NCBI RefSeq assembly: GCF_013359755.1
Contig: NZ_JABMCJ010000077.1
Coordinates: forward strand, 124,001 to 188,000
DNA from: Tardiphaga robiniae
GTDB taxonomy: Bacteria > Pseudomonadota > Alphaproteobacteria > Rhizobiales > Xanthobacteraceae
Length of the DNA stretch: 64,000 bases
Direction of reading: 5' to 3'
Within the stretch, counting starts at the first letter, position 1. The number at the start of each line of letters is the position of its first letter. The notes beneath the pieces were generated by a model. It saw only the letters and a list, made by a program, of their open reading frames with translations. It made no database searches and was not told the origin of the DNA. A program made the translations under genes and the position numbers. This document shows, one piece after another, positions 50,475-59,525 of the stretch.

Positions 50475-52334
50475 TTACACGCGTACGTGTTCACGCTTCG
50501 ACGGCGCACCGACGGTCAGCTCTTCACCTTCGATGTGCTGGCGGGACCAGCACTCAAGCAGTACCAGCTTATAGAGGAAGAACTGGTCATAGCCGCCCAG
50601 TCCGCCGTCTGCCACCTCTGGCCGGATCAACCCCTGGCGAACCAACGACCCGTCGGCGAGAAGCGGCAGATAGCGCTGCACAATCCCACTCATCCATTTG
50701 CCGATCGGCGGCGTAAATCCTTGCTTCTTGCGCGACAGAACATCCGCAGGCAGCGCGTCCCGCAGTGCCTCGACGAGCAGATGCTTGTGCGGTTGGTGCC
50801 AGTCGGTAAGGCCGGAATTGCGCATGCCGGTCACACGTTCAACGAGTTGGACGTCGAGCAGTGGCAATCGCCCCTCGACGGAATGTGCCATTGTCATGCG
50901 ATCGATCAGCGCCAGGCAGTTTGAGCGCAACCACGTCCTGTTCAACAATTCCGCCGTGGCGAGATGCAGCGGTAGCGACGTGTCGAGCGGCGTTTCGCTA
51001 AGCCACAAGTCGTGCGGCAGGGCTTGGCGCGCGGCTTCGGGCATAATGCGCCGTGAGTTCGCGTCGCCATTGCGGAGATCGGGATGCACCCCGAAGAACT
51101 CCAATGTCGTCGGCGCTTCACGGCCAAGCAGGCGATCCCACCAGGACTGCCGGACAGGCTTCCCAGCCTGCAGCGTCTCATTGCGCGTCATGGCCTCTCG
51201 GACCCACTCATAACCCCAGAAGAACTCGTCGCCGCCGAGGCCGGACAAAAGCACCGGATAGCCGGCGGCGCGCGCGGCTTCCGCCACGGAGTAATAACCG
51301 AAGGCCGCGATATCGCCGATGGGCGTGTCCATGGCGCTGATCAGTTGCGGGAAGCGGTCGACGACGTCGGCCGAGCGTAGTTCCACCTCGGTGAAGCCGA
51401 TGCCCAGCTCATGGGCCAGCGTCTGGGCAAAATTGCGCTCGTCGCTCTCGGGCCTGCCTTCATAGCCAATTGTAAAAGCGTGGATCTGACCGGGGAAATG
51501 TTTCGCGGTCAGTGCAGCAACCAGACTGGAATCGATACCGCCTGACAATGCGACGGCCACCGGCACGTCCGCCGTGCCCATGAGCCGGCAAGCGTCGTCG
51601 AGAATTTCCTCGGTGGTGCGCACCGGCTCTGATGGATCCTCACGGATGTCCAAAAGATTCCAGTAGGAAACCGGGCGGGCGTCGAGCGCGGCAGGCGTCA
51701 GTTCCAGATAGTGGCCTGCTGGGAGCTGTTCCAAACCGATCAGCGGTGTGACTGGCTCGGGCACATATTGGAACGTCAGGAAAAGATTGAAGGCCTCGGG
51801 CGACAAGCGCAGCGGCCGCGGCATGACGTGAGAGACGGCGGCGAGTTCGCTGGCGAACCAGAGATGGCTGCCATCGGGTGAGCGGTGCAGGAACAGCGGC
51901 TTTTCGCCGAGACGATCACGAGCGAGCAGCAACTTGTTGGAGCGGCCATCCCAAAGCGCGAAGGCGAACATGCCGCGCAGGCGTGCAAGGCAGTCGTTGC
52001 CCCATTCCTCATACGCATGCACGATGGTTTCGACATCGCTCATGGACGAAAATCGATGGCCAAGCGACTTCAGTTCGTCGCGCAACACGTCATGGTTGTA
52101 TATCTCGCCATTGCAAACGATTGCAATATCGCCATCTTCGTTGAACAGCGGCTGCCGTCCACCGGCAAGATCGATGATCGACAGGCGCCGCATTGCCAGC
52201 ATGGCATGATCGGTCTGGTAGTCACCGTCGGAATCGGGTCCGCGGTGCAACAGGCGCGCATTGATTGCACGCACCGCAGCGATATCGTTCGCCGACAATA
52301 TATCCGACGAAATGAGGCCGCTAATGCCGCACAT
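50475..52334 (-). CDS. asnB: Asparagine synthase (glutamine-hydrolysing) family amidotransferase
   Basis: This 619-residue protein has two domains. The N-terminal class II glutaminase needs Cys2, which fixes the start at ATG 52334 (MCGISGLISS); residues RRLSIIDLAGGRQP and NGEIYNH match. The C-terminal synthetase has the ATP-pyrophosphatase loop ALSGGIDSSLVAAL. In glycan loci AsnB paralogs amidate sugar carboxylates (for example uronic acids) rather than aspartate. That role is inferred here from the surroundings of glycosyltransferase genes on both sides. Confidence 0.9.
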   Translation of the reverse strand: MCGISGLISSDILSANDIAAVRAINARLLHRGPDSDGDYQTDHAMLAMRRLSIIDLAGGRQPLFNEDGDIAIVCNGEIYNHDVLRDELKSLGHRFSSMSDVETIVHAYEEWGNDCLARLRGMFAFALWDGRSNKLLLARDRLGEKPLFLHRSPDGSHLWFASELAAVSHVMPRPLRLSPEAFNLFLTFQYVPEPVTPLIGLEQLPAGHYLELTPAALDARPVSYWNLLDIREDPSEPVRTTEEILDDACRLMGTADVPVAVALSGGIDSSLVAALTAKHFPGQIHAFTIGYEGRPESDERNFAQTLAHELGIGFTEVELRSADVVDRFPQLISAMDTPIGDIAAFGYYSVAEAARAAGYPVLLSGLGGDEFFWGYEWVREAMTRNETLQAGKPVRQSWWDRLLGREAPTTLEFFGVHPDLRNGDANSRRIMPEAARQALPHDLWLSETPLDTSLPLHLATAELLNRTWLRSNCLALIDRMTMAHSVEGRLPLLDVQLVERVTGMRNSGLTDWHQPHKHLLVEALRDALPADVLSRKKQGFTPPIGKWMSGIVQRYLPLLADGSLVRQGLIRPEVADGGLGGYDQFFLYKLVLLECWSRQHIEGEELTVGAPSKREHVRV

Positions 52335-52366
52335 GGTTGCGCTCTCCGTTGCCTGCAACTAGCCGA

Positions 52367-53527
52367 TCAGGCCACCGACTGCACCAGCGCAACGAAGGCG
52401 CGTGCCCGTTCCAGCCGCCGGTCAACAAGGCGCGCGGCGGCTTGCTCTTCCTGCACGAGGTCAGGTCCCGATGCAAGCTTCGGCCATACATCCGCGAGGG
52501 CCGAGGCCAGTCCAGCGGGATCGGAAACCGGGAAGATGCAGCTGCTCGGATAATCCGCAAGCTGCTCAACATGCACGGGAATATCAGACGCGATTACCGG
52601 TCTCCCAAGTGCCCTCGCATCCTCGATCACCGTGCTCCAGCCCTCGAAACGAGACGGCTGTACAACCGCTGCCGCCATCCGAAACAGTTCGACCTGCTCG
52701 GCGCGTGACACCAGCCCTAGGAAACAGATTTGCTCGTCCAGTTCCCACTGTTCGACCAGCCGCCGCAGCGCCGGCACGTGGTCGGGCGCGCGCCGGTCCT
52801 CCATCAATCCCGTGCAGACCACGGGAATCACGAGACCTCGCTGACGAAGCAGGTGGAGCGCCTCAAACAACGTCGCATGGTCCTTGTGCCGCCAGAAATG
52901 GTTCGCGACATAAAGGAATTTTTCCGAAAGCTGGTGCCGCGCGCGCGCCAGTTGGCCCTGTTCTGCCGAGCCTGCCACCAGGGTACTGCAGAAGGTCCAG
53001 ACAACGGGCCGGACGGTGGCGTCCGGAAAATATGTCCGGAAGTCGTCCAAAGCAGCGTGGCTGGACAGCAGCAGAGTTCCGCGCGTGCGGGCGATGGCAG
53101 CCATAGCTTCCTTGCGCACCCGGCGCTCATCTGCGTCGAACAGATCCGGCAGCCGCAACGGCTGGAAATCCGGAATCCAATATAGGTTGCGGCGGCTCGG
53201 CAGAGACGCATCGAATACGGGAAAAAATACCTCGTCGCGATCGCCCGGGCACAGCCTGGTCAGCGCCGGCGCACGGCGCAAAACCGCGCGCTGGAGCCTC
53301 CGCGCACGAGCCAAAAGACGCGAGGAGCCTTTGATTGTCTGCGCGACGGGAAAGGCCCGCAGGCGCTGCGCCAGTGGTGTCGTCGGGTCGGACAAGAAGC
53401 GCATTGCAACTTCGGGCCTCTCGTCTTGGGGCAAGGCCGAAAGCGCGGAGAGTAGGTTCTCGATATAGATCGAGCCACCCAGCCAGCGGGCGTCCTCGAA
53501 CATTTCGATCGCGATACGAATGGACAC
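52367..53527 (-). CDS. GT4-family glycosyltransferase (first of a tandem pair)
   Basis: This 386-residue GT-B enzyme has NLYWIPDFQPLRLPDLFD (the WVPDFQ motif of mannosyltransferase-like GT4s), LLLSSHAALDDF, KFLYVANHFWRHKDHATLFEAL, and a donor site FLGLVSRAEQVELFRMAAAVVQPSRFEGWSTVIEDARALGRPVI. The GTG at 53527 matches the start of its neighbour by homology (RIAIEMFEDARWLGG versus IALELIDDPAWMGG); an in-frame ATG at 53647 would add 40 unmatched residues. Its neighbour at 53663 is a clear paralog. Confidence 0.87.
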   Translation of the reverse strand: MSIRIAIEMFEDARWLGGSIYIENLLSALSALPQDERPEVAMRFLSDPTTPLAQRLRAFPVAQTIKGSSRLLARARRLQRAVLRRAPALTRLCPGDRDEVFFPVFDASLPSRRNLYWIPDFQPLRLPDLFDADERRVRKEAMAAIARTRGTLLLSSHAALDDFRTYFPDATVRPVVWTFCSTLVAGSAEQGQLARARHQLSEKFLYVANHFWRHKDHATLFEALHLLRQRGLVIPVVCTGLMEDRRAPDHVPALRRLVEQWELDEQICFLGLVSRAEQVELFRMAAAVVQPSRFEGWSTVIEDARALGRPVIASDIPVHVEQLADYPSSCIFPVSDPAGLASALADVWPKLASGPDLVQEEQAAARLVDRRLERARAFVALVQSVA

Positions 53528-53662
53528 TGGAAAGACCGCGCGGAAGATTGAACGATGCTGCACAGGAGCCGGGCCCTGCAGGCCATCAGCTACGCGCGTG
53601 GGGCCACAGCATAGCTCCTGGGGATTTTTTATTCCACCAGCACGCAACGGCGCCGTGGCACG

Positions 53663-54808
53663 TCACGGGCTACCACGACTGTCCTTCATATCGATCATTT
53701 CCGTGGCGATCGACATGAAAGTGCGACCGGCCTCCAGAACCAGTTCGTCCAGTCGTTCGGCGGCTCGGCGCTCGGCGGTGTGATCGGGACCTGAAGTAAG
53801 CCCATCCCACGCATCACCGAGCAGGCGTGCGAGTGCGGCATCATCGGCGGGGTCGAAATAGGTACAGCGGGGCGGAGCCTGTTCGCGGTGCACCGGGATA
53901 CCTGAGAGAAAGATTGGGCGCCCGATTCCGCGTACATCCTCGACGACAGTGCTCCAGCCCTCGAACAGCGACGGCTGAATGACAGCCGCGGCATGGCGGA
54001 GCACGTCCAGCTGCTCGCTACGGTCGATGAGACCTAGCAAATGGAGCTGCGGCACAATCCCGCTCTCCCGGGCGAGCGTCTCAAGCAGGCCGAAATGCGC
54101 CTCATTGCGCCGATCCGCGGTCGCACCGGTACATACCAACGGGATCTCCGGGCCGCCCTCGGCGCGCAGCCTCGCAAGCGCGCGGAATACCATCACGTGA
54201 TTCTTGTGCACCCAGAACTGATTGGGCAGGTACAGAAATTTTTCCGGCACCCCATATTTGCGCAACGTCGCAGGATTGGCCGGCGCTGTCGTGTCAACTA
54301 GCGACCGGAACCGCCAGACACGCGGACGCGCATGGTGGCCCGGGAAAAATCGCGCAAAGTCCTGCGCTGCGGTCTCGCTGCTCAGCACGAACGGACCGGG
54401 CCGCGCCGCGATGGCACCTATGGCCTCGTCGCGGGCGGCGATCTCGGCCTCCCCGAACAGATGCGGGAGATGGCGGTGCTGAAAGTCCGGAACCCAGCGC
54501 AGCGTGACGGCTCCAGGAACGGTCGCGCCGAAACCGGGATAGACGAGATCAACAGGCTGTTCACCGCGCGCCTGCGGCATCAAGCGTGACAGGATACGGC
54601 CCAGCATCCCGCCCGCGGCGGGGACGCTGGCGCCGATCTCAGCGGCGACGCGATCAACGGCGCTGGAAGGCCCAAGCAGGCGCAATTCGGGCCGCTCACC
54701 GGCGGGAAGCCGCGACAGACAGATTGCGAGATTGCGCAGATAAAGGACACCGCCCATCCAGGCAGGATCGTCGATCAGTTCGAGCGCGATGACGGGGGAA
54801 CCAATCAC
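53663..54808 (-). CDS. GT4-family glycosyltransferase (second of a tandem pair)
   Basis: This 381-residue GT-B enzyme is paralogous to the downstream gene, sharing TLRWVPDFQHRHLPHLFG, FVLSSETAAQDFARFFPG, KFLYLPNQFWVHKNHVMVFRAL and VIQPSLFEGWSTVVEDVRGIGRPIF. Translation starts at GTG 54808, inside a four-base overlap (GTGA) with the large fusion gene upstream. This supports coupled translation and excludes the longer frame from 54844. It probably adds sugars to the O-chain or its primer. Confidence 0.88.
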   Translation of the reverse strand: MIGSPVIALELIDDPAWMGGVLYLRNLAICLSRLPAGERPELRLLGPSSAVDRVAAEIGASVPAAGGMLGRILSRLMPQARGEQPVDLVYPGFGATVPGAVTLRWVPDFQHRHLPHLFGEAEIAARDEAIGAIAARPGPFVLSSETAAQDFARFFPGHHARPRVWRFRSLVDTTAPANPATLRKYGVPEKFLYLPNQFWVHKNHVMVFRALARLRAEGGPEIPLVCTGATADRRNEAHFGLLETLARESGIVPQLHLLGLIDRSEQLDVLRHAAAVIQPSLFEGWSTVVEDVRGIGRPIFLSGIPVHREQAPPRCTYFDPADDAALARLLGDAWDGLTSGPDHTAERRAAERLDELVLEAGRTFMSIATEMIDMKDSRGSP

Positions 54809-57579
54809 GATGGCCCTCCAATCGACGCGCGCGCACGTCGCCATGCAAGCGTGTTGGAGATCTTGCGGAAAGGATTCCAGGCCATCCGCCGAAGGCGCGC
54901 AAGCTTCCTCGCCTGTGGGTGATTGCCGAACATCACCTTCTGGAACGCGAACCAGTCACCGCACTGGAGCCGGCGGAGCGTTCCATCCGACACCAGTTTT
55001 CCGGAATCGAGCCCGGCAAGCAGCACCATCTCCTCGCTGATCGGTCCAGGGGCAAGGAGCAGGTAGGAGGGCCCCCGGAGGAATGCCGGGAACTCGCCGG
55101 GAAAGCACAGCACATCCCAACCATGGCGATCGATTGCACTCTGCAGACCGCGAAGTTTGTACCATTGGCCTCGAGCTATCATCATGATCCGGCCAGGCAA
55201 CCGTACGATCCAGAGCAAGGGTAGAAATATCGGCCGCAACTGGCTCCGCAACGCGAAATCGAAAAACACACGACGTGCCAGCCTTCGCTTAATCCAACCA
55301 CGCAACTTATCGGGCGCGTGACGGTTCACGAAGCGCCAGTGGTCGCGGACGTTGTTCATCGATCGGCGCGAGAAAGCCTCCCGCCACAACTGCCGAAGGC
55401 TGGAACGGCCGCCCGAGGGCATGATGCCGGTCTCTTCGACATGCGCAAGAATCTTCGTCTCACAACACACCCCGAGCCTGAAGCCCGCGCGTTTCAGGCG
55501 GGTAAAGAATTCGTAGTCCGCGAGATAATGCGGCAGCAGCTCCGCGTCCACGTTGCCGGCGGCACGGATCATATGCAGCGGCACTAGGCTGCCGCGGCCC
55601 GGCAACACGTCGACGTCGCCGACGAAACGGTCGCCGGCATCGATGGAATTTTTTACGGGAAACGCATAGTTCTGCCAGTCGACATATTCGCCCGCGTCCA
55701 GAATTCGATCGGGGTCGCGGCTATCGACGATCAATCCACAGACGGCCGCATCGAACTCGCGCGAGGCCATCACAAGTTGTTCGACATAGTCGCCAACAAG
55801 CTCGGTGTCGTTGTTGAGCATCAGCACATAGCCATCAGTGCCGGTGTTGCTTTCGAGGACATACGCGATCCCCATCTGCATGGAGCCGGTCCACCAGAGC
55901 TCGGTGTCGGTCGTCAGGACCGTGACGTCCGGAAAATCCGTGCGGATCGCCGCCACAGTCCCGTCAGTCGAGCCGCCGTCGGCGACAATGATGTGGAGCG
56001 GCGCGTAGGTCTGCGACTTGAGATCGGTGATACAGGAGCGTGTGAAGTGCAGTCGGTTAAAAACCGGAATGACCACGTGGACGGGCGCATGCGGGGCCTT
56101 GGATGGTCCCTCCCCGAGATTCCAGACGCGGCGTCGACGGACCTCGAAGGATGCACCGAGCAGGCTCCGATCGTCGCCGGTCTGTTCGATCTCGACGCAG
56201 AACGTATGGCCAGGCGCGATCGAGTACAGATCGACCGACACCTCCGCCCAGCCAACCGGAGGGACAGCCTCGCTCTGCACCGGCACGCCGTTGAGCAAGA
56301 TACGGATGGTTTCGACGGCGGAGCCTTGAGGCCGCGCGACTTCGAAGGTGAGCTTGCCCGGAATGGTCGGGGCTGTGAGAAACCATCGCCCGCGATGATA
56401 GGCCGATCGTGCGTGACGGTGCGCCTGCGGTCGACGCCAGCCGTTCAGGAGCTCGAACTTGCTTGCCCGCTTGCCCGGAAACGGAAGATCGACGAGGTCG
56501 GGCGACAACAATGGCGTAAGCCGGCTAAGCGCGGTAGCTGCCGAGTCCATCCAGGATATGTAATCCCGGGCCGAGACGATGCCCGCCGTCTGCAGGCGCG
56601 GAGCTCCGGACCACTCCTTCTTCAGGAAAGCTTTTATCGCGATGGAGCCACCCCTGGCACCGAGGCGAGCCACATCGCGGGGGTAGTCCCATCGCGTTAA
56701 TTCAGTCGACGTGCCACCATCGAGACCGCCGTAGAGCACATGCGTGTGAAGCTCGACATCGACCTCATCGAGATGCGCAGCAAACGACGAAACAAAATCC
56801 GAAAAACGCGGCACGCATTCGTTCACGCCAAGCAGGACCGCGGTGTCAGCGTCGAAAATGTCGAGCTCTGCCTCAGGTGGCGAGTTCGAGGGGCGAAACG
56901 AGTCGCAGGTGGTGATGAGGACACCGCCCCGCCGCAACACCCGCAAGGCCTCGGAGATCGCAGCGGGAATATCCCGCATGTGATGCAGCGCCGCGTTGCA
57001 AAAGACGAAGTCAAAGCTACGCTCTTTGAAGGGCAAACAATGCGAGAACCCGCCGATCCACCTGATGTGGGGAAAATTCTTCCGGCCGGATTCCGCAAGC
57101 AGCGGCGAGAATTCGAGCGCGGTGACATGCGCCCCACGAAGCGCGAGCCGATGACTGTCAAAGCCAAGACCCGCGCCAAGGTCGAGAACAGCCTTGCCTG
57201 CAAGATCGAGTTTCTCCGCCAGCATTTCTATCTCCAGCCACTCGCCGTAACGATTCTGGAAATATGGCGCGTGGCCTTCCGGCACTTCGTCGAGAAAACG
57301 CTCTTTGTCGACGGCCGCATGATAGCGTGAAAGACGGTCGTTCCATTCTTCGACCACGCTAGGCGTGACCCCGAAGTTGCCGCGATTCACTGCATTCGCA
57401 GCAATCTCGATTAGGCCCAGGACATCGTCCGCTTCAAAGTCGCCGAAGAACGGAACACCCAAGGCATCATGATACTGCGCGTGGCACATGCCGCATGCAT
57501 ATGCGTCCGCTGTAGACGGCGATATCGGACCGCCTGAACACTTAACGCATCTTAGATCGCTGGTGCGCAAGCCGTCCAT
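54805..57579 (-). CDS. Large fusion: zinc-ribbon, SAM methyltransferase and GT2 glycosyltransferase
   Basis: This 924-residue protein begins with a short CxxC-N14-CxxC zinc-ribbon (Cys11/14/29/32). A class I methyltransferase follows (~120-270: VLDLGAGLGFDSHRLAL, FCNAALHHMRDIPAAI, LRRGGVLITTCD). After a middle region with beta-rich character (~380-470) comes a GT2 domain (~478-720: VHVVIPVFNRLHFTRSC, IVADGGSTDGTVAAI, MLNNDTELVGDYVEQL, and HYLADYEFFTRLKRAG). The basic C-terminal ~200 residues have a hydrophobic patch IFLPLLWIVRL. ATG 57579 sits one base past the upstream stop; ATG 57612 is possible. It probably both methylates and extends the glycan. Confidence 0.85.
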   Translation of the reverse strand: MDGLRTSDLRCVKCSGGPISPSTADAYACGMCHAQYHDALGVPFFGDFEADDVLGLIEIAANAVNRGNFGVTPSVVEEWNDRLSRYHAAVDKERFLDEVPEGHAPYFQNRYGEWLEIEMLAEKLDLAGKAVLDLGAGLGFDSHRLALRGAHVTALEFSPLLAESGRKNFPHIRWIGGFSHCLPFKERSFDFVFCNAALHHMRDIPAAISEALRVLRRGGVLITTCDSFRPSNSPPEAELDIFDADTAVLLGVNECVPRFSDFVSSFAAHLDEVDVELHTHVLYGGLDGGTSTELTRWDYPRDVARLGARGGSIAIKAFLKKEWSGAPRLQTAGIVSARDYISWMDSAATALSRLTPLLSPDLVDLPFPGKRASKFELLNGWRRPQAHRHARSAYHRGRWFLTAPTIPGKLTFEVARPQGSAVETIRILLNGVPVQSEAVPPVGWAEVSVDLYSIAPGHTFCVEIEQTGDDRSLLGASFEVRRRRVWNLGEGPSKAPHAPVHVVIPVFNRLHFTRSCITDLKSQTYAPLHIIVADGGSTDGTVAAIRTDFPDVTVLTTDTELWWTGSMQMGIAYVLESNTGTDGYVLMLNNDTELVGDYVEQLVMASREFDAAVCGLIVDSRDPDRILDAGEYVDWQNYAFPVKNSIDAGDRFVGDVDVLPGRGSLVPLHMIRAAGNVDAELLPHYLADYEFFTRLKRAGFRLGVCCETKILAHVEETGIMPSGGRSSLRQLWREAFSRRSMNNVRDHWRFVNRHAPDKLRGWIKRRLARRVFFDFALRSQLRPIFLPLLWIVRLPGRIMMIARGQWYKLRGLQSAIDRHGWDVLCFPGEFPAFLRGPSYLLLAPGPISEEMVLLAGLDSGKLVSDGTLRRLQCGDWFAFQKVMFGNHPQARKLARLRRMAWNPFRKISNTLAWRRARASIGGPS

Positions 57580-57580
57580 G

Positions 57581-58576
57581 TTACCGCTCTGAACTGTCGT
57601 AGATGCCGCCATCCTTATCGATGACCATGAACTCTATGCGATCGGTCCAATGATAAGACGTGAAAAAGAGGTCGCGGTTGCGCTCGAAGAAACTCTGAAA
57701 CTGGTTCGAATACTCGCTGTGAAGCGCGTTGAAGAACTCGTTGCCGAGTTCGCGGCGCTCCCGCTCGTTCCATTCGGTCAACAGCAGCGTCGGCCCCTGC
57801 CTGACGCTATGCCAGCGATGGTGGTCCTTGATACGGGTGAAATTGAACATGACGTCAGAGAGGCGTGTCGGTACTTCGAGGTAACCTCGTTTGGATATGC
57901 GCATCAGTTCGCGCATCGCCTTTCCGGGATTGTCGAGGTGCTCGATGACGTGCGAGCAAAATACGAAATCGTATTCCTTGTCCTTGAATGGCAGGTTCTC
58001 AATATCGACTTCGAAGAAGGTCCGGCCGTCGCGCACCATCGTCTCCACACGATGCGTGGTGTGATCGGGAAATTTGTCGGCAAGGTGGTTGGCGCGGCGA
58101 AACGGCCAGCCGCCCGAGCCGACATCCAGTACGAGGTCACCTTCACGGATGTCGAACTCCATCACCTCGTTCTGATAGGTCCAGGTGCTCATGACTGGCG
58201 CCGTGCGACGCTCCAGCACCGGTACAAGCTCCCAGCTATCGCGAGGCAACTGGTCGATCAGCAACTGCCGGGCAGCAAGCCGTAGCGCGTCGTTGCTCTC
58301 CGGAGATTGATCCGGGGTGGCAAGGCGCTGCCATGACGGCAGTAGTTGCTGCACGCGTGCAGCGCCATTGCCTTCAGTAGCGATCCGTTCGATCAGCGCG
58401 CTTGCCAGCCTGACCTCGACGTCGCCGCTTTCGGCGCCGCCAAGCAGGATGCGCGTAAAATCTGCGACCATTGCACGGCGACCGCGGATTTCTCCACTGT
58501 CCGCAACAGCACCATCCTGCAGCCAAGCCGCCGCTCTGATGCGAATCCGCCCTAGTTTCTCTGCGAGCCGTCCCAT
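57581..58576 (-). CDS. SAM-dependent methyltransferase
   Basis: This 331-residue protein has about 120 N-terminal helical residues, followed by a class I methyltransferase domain with DLVLDVGSGGWPFRRANHLADKF and FDFVFCSHVIEHLDNPGKAMREL-like motif (DFVFCSHVIEHL) and RGYLEVPTRLSD. The CSHVIEH and VPTR pattern occurs in methyltransferases of O-antigen loci. The ATG at 58576, two bases after the previous stop and after GGGAGGG, is preferred to 58693, whose extra 39 residues overlap the upstream gene. The stop lies one base before the large fusion gene. Confidence 0.84.
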   Translation of the reverse strand: MGRLAEKLGRIRIRAAAWLQDGAVADSGEIRGRRAMVADFTRILLGGAESGDVEVRLASALIERIATEGNGAARVQQLLPSWQRLATPDQSPESNDALRLAARQLLIDQLPRDSWELVPVLERRTAPVMSTWTYQNEVMEFDIREGDLVLDVGSGGWPFRRANHLADKFPDHTTHRVETMVRDGRTFFEVDIENLPFKDKEYDFVFCSHVIEHLDNPGKAMRELMRISKRGYLEVPTRLSDVMFNFTRIKDHHRWHSVRQGPTLLLTEWNERERRELGNEFFNALHSEYSNQFQSFFERNRDLFFTSYHWTDRIEFMVIDKDGGIYDSSER

Positions 58577-58578
58577 AA

Positions 58579-59427
58579 CTAGACGCCCTCCCCTGGAACC
58601 TCGATTGTCGCCATCAATTCTCCGGTGACCGGCAGCGGTGCGACCTGCGGCGCCCATTCGGCGAGAAGGGCGGCAAATGTCTCGACGTTCCAAAACCAGT
58701 TATGTCCCAGGAACTGGTCGAGCGTTCCGTCCGGCACCACAATCGCGACAAGCCCTCCAGGCTTGCAGATGCGCACCAGTTCCGCCACCACGCTTTGCGG
58801 ATACTCCAGGTGCTCCAGCACATCCGTGCACGAGACGACATCAAACGAGGCCGTCTGATAAGGCAGCGTGCGGTCAATAACGAACTGCTGGAACGCCCCG
58901 TCCGGATAAGTGCGCTGTGCGTTCTCGACAGCCTTGCCGGAAAAGTCTAGACCGGACACACGGACGCCCGGTCGACGCCGTCGAATCTCTCCCAGCAGAT
59001 CCCCGACCCCGCAACCGATATCGACGATATTGGCGTCAGCAGCGATGCGATGTTCGATACGGTCAACGATTTCGACCTTCAGCTTCTCCCGCACACTGTC
59101 GGCTTCGATCCGATATTCATGCAGGTTGTCGGCCTCTCCCCACAGCAGATCATAACCTTCCGAACTGTTATCTTCGGTGATCCATCCAACGCCAAGCTCC
59201 GTCCGCCGTTCCTGGCCCGGTAGCAGCACTGCACGATATCGATTTTTGGGCACCAGCAAGAATCGGTCAGCAGGACCGAACACGTGAGTTCCTTTCGGCA
59301 CGTAGTCGTATTCCCCTTTTGGGATGTGATCCCAGCCGTTTTCCGAATAGGGAATGCGAGGACGCTCCGGCTGCGGTCCGCTTATCAATCCCGACAATCT
59401 CTTTGCTAATCGACGGATCAATGCCAC
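58579..59427 (-). CDS. SAM-dependent methyltransferase
   Basis: This 282-residue protein has an N-terminal ~110-residue segment (IPKGEYDYVPKGTHVFGP) and a class I methyltransferase domain with NIVDIGCGVGDLLGEIRRR, VSGLDFSGKAVENAQ, FDVVSCTDVLEHLEYPQSV and KPGGLVAIVVPDG. It is directly upstream of the next methyltransferase with two bases between them, suggesting one unit. The 98-base gap on its 5' side separates it from wzt. The acceptor is unknown; terminal sugar methylation of the exported chain is a plausible role. Confidence 0.84.
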   Translation of the reverse strand: MALIRRLAKRLSGLISGPQPERPRIPYSENGWDHIPKGEYDYVPKGTHVFGPADRFLLVPKNRYRAVLLPGQERRTELGVGWITEDNSSEGYDLLWGEADNLHEYRIEADSVREKLKVEIVDRIEHRIAADANIVDIGCGVGDLLGEIRRRRPGVRVSGLDFSGKAVENAQRTYPDGAFQQFVIDRTLPYQTASFDVVSCTDVLEHLEYPQSVVAELVRICKPGGLVAIVVPDGTLDQFLGHNWFWNVETFAALLAEWAPQVAPLPVTGELMATIEVPGEGV

Positions 59428-59525
59428 CGAAGCTGCTCCTTGTCACACATAGAGGCAAAGGCCACGGTCACCCTCGGCGTTTGTTGCTGCGCGTCCCCGC
59501 GCTGATTGGGTTGCAGTAAACATTG

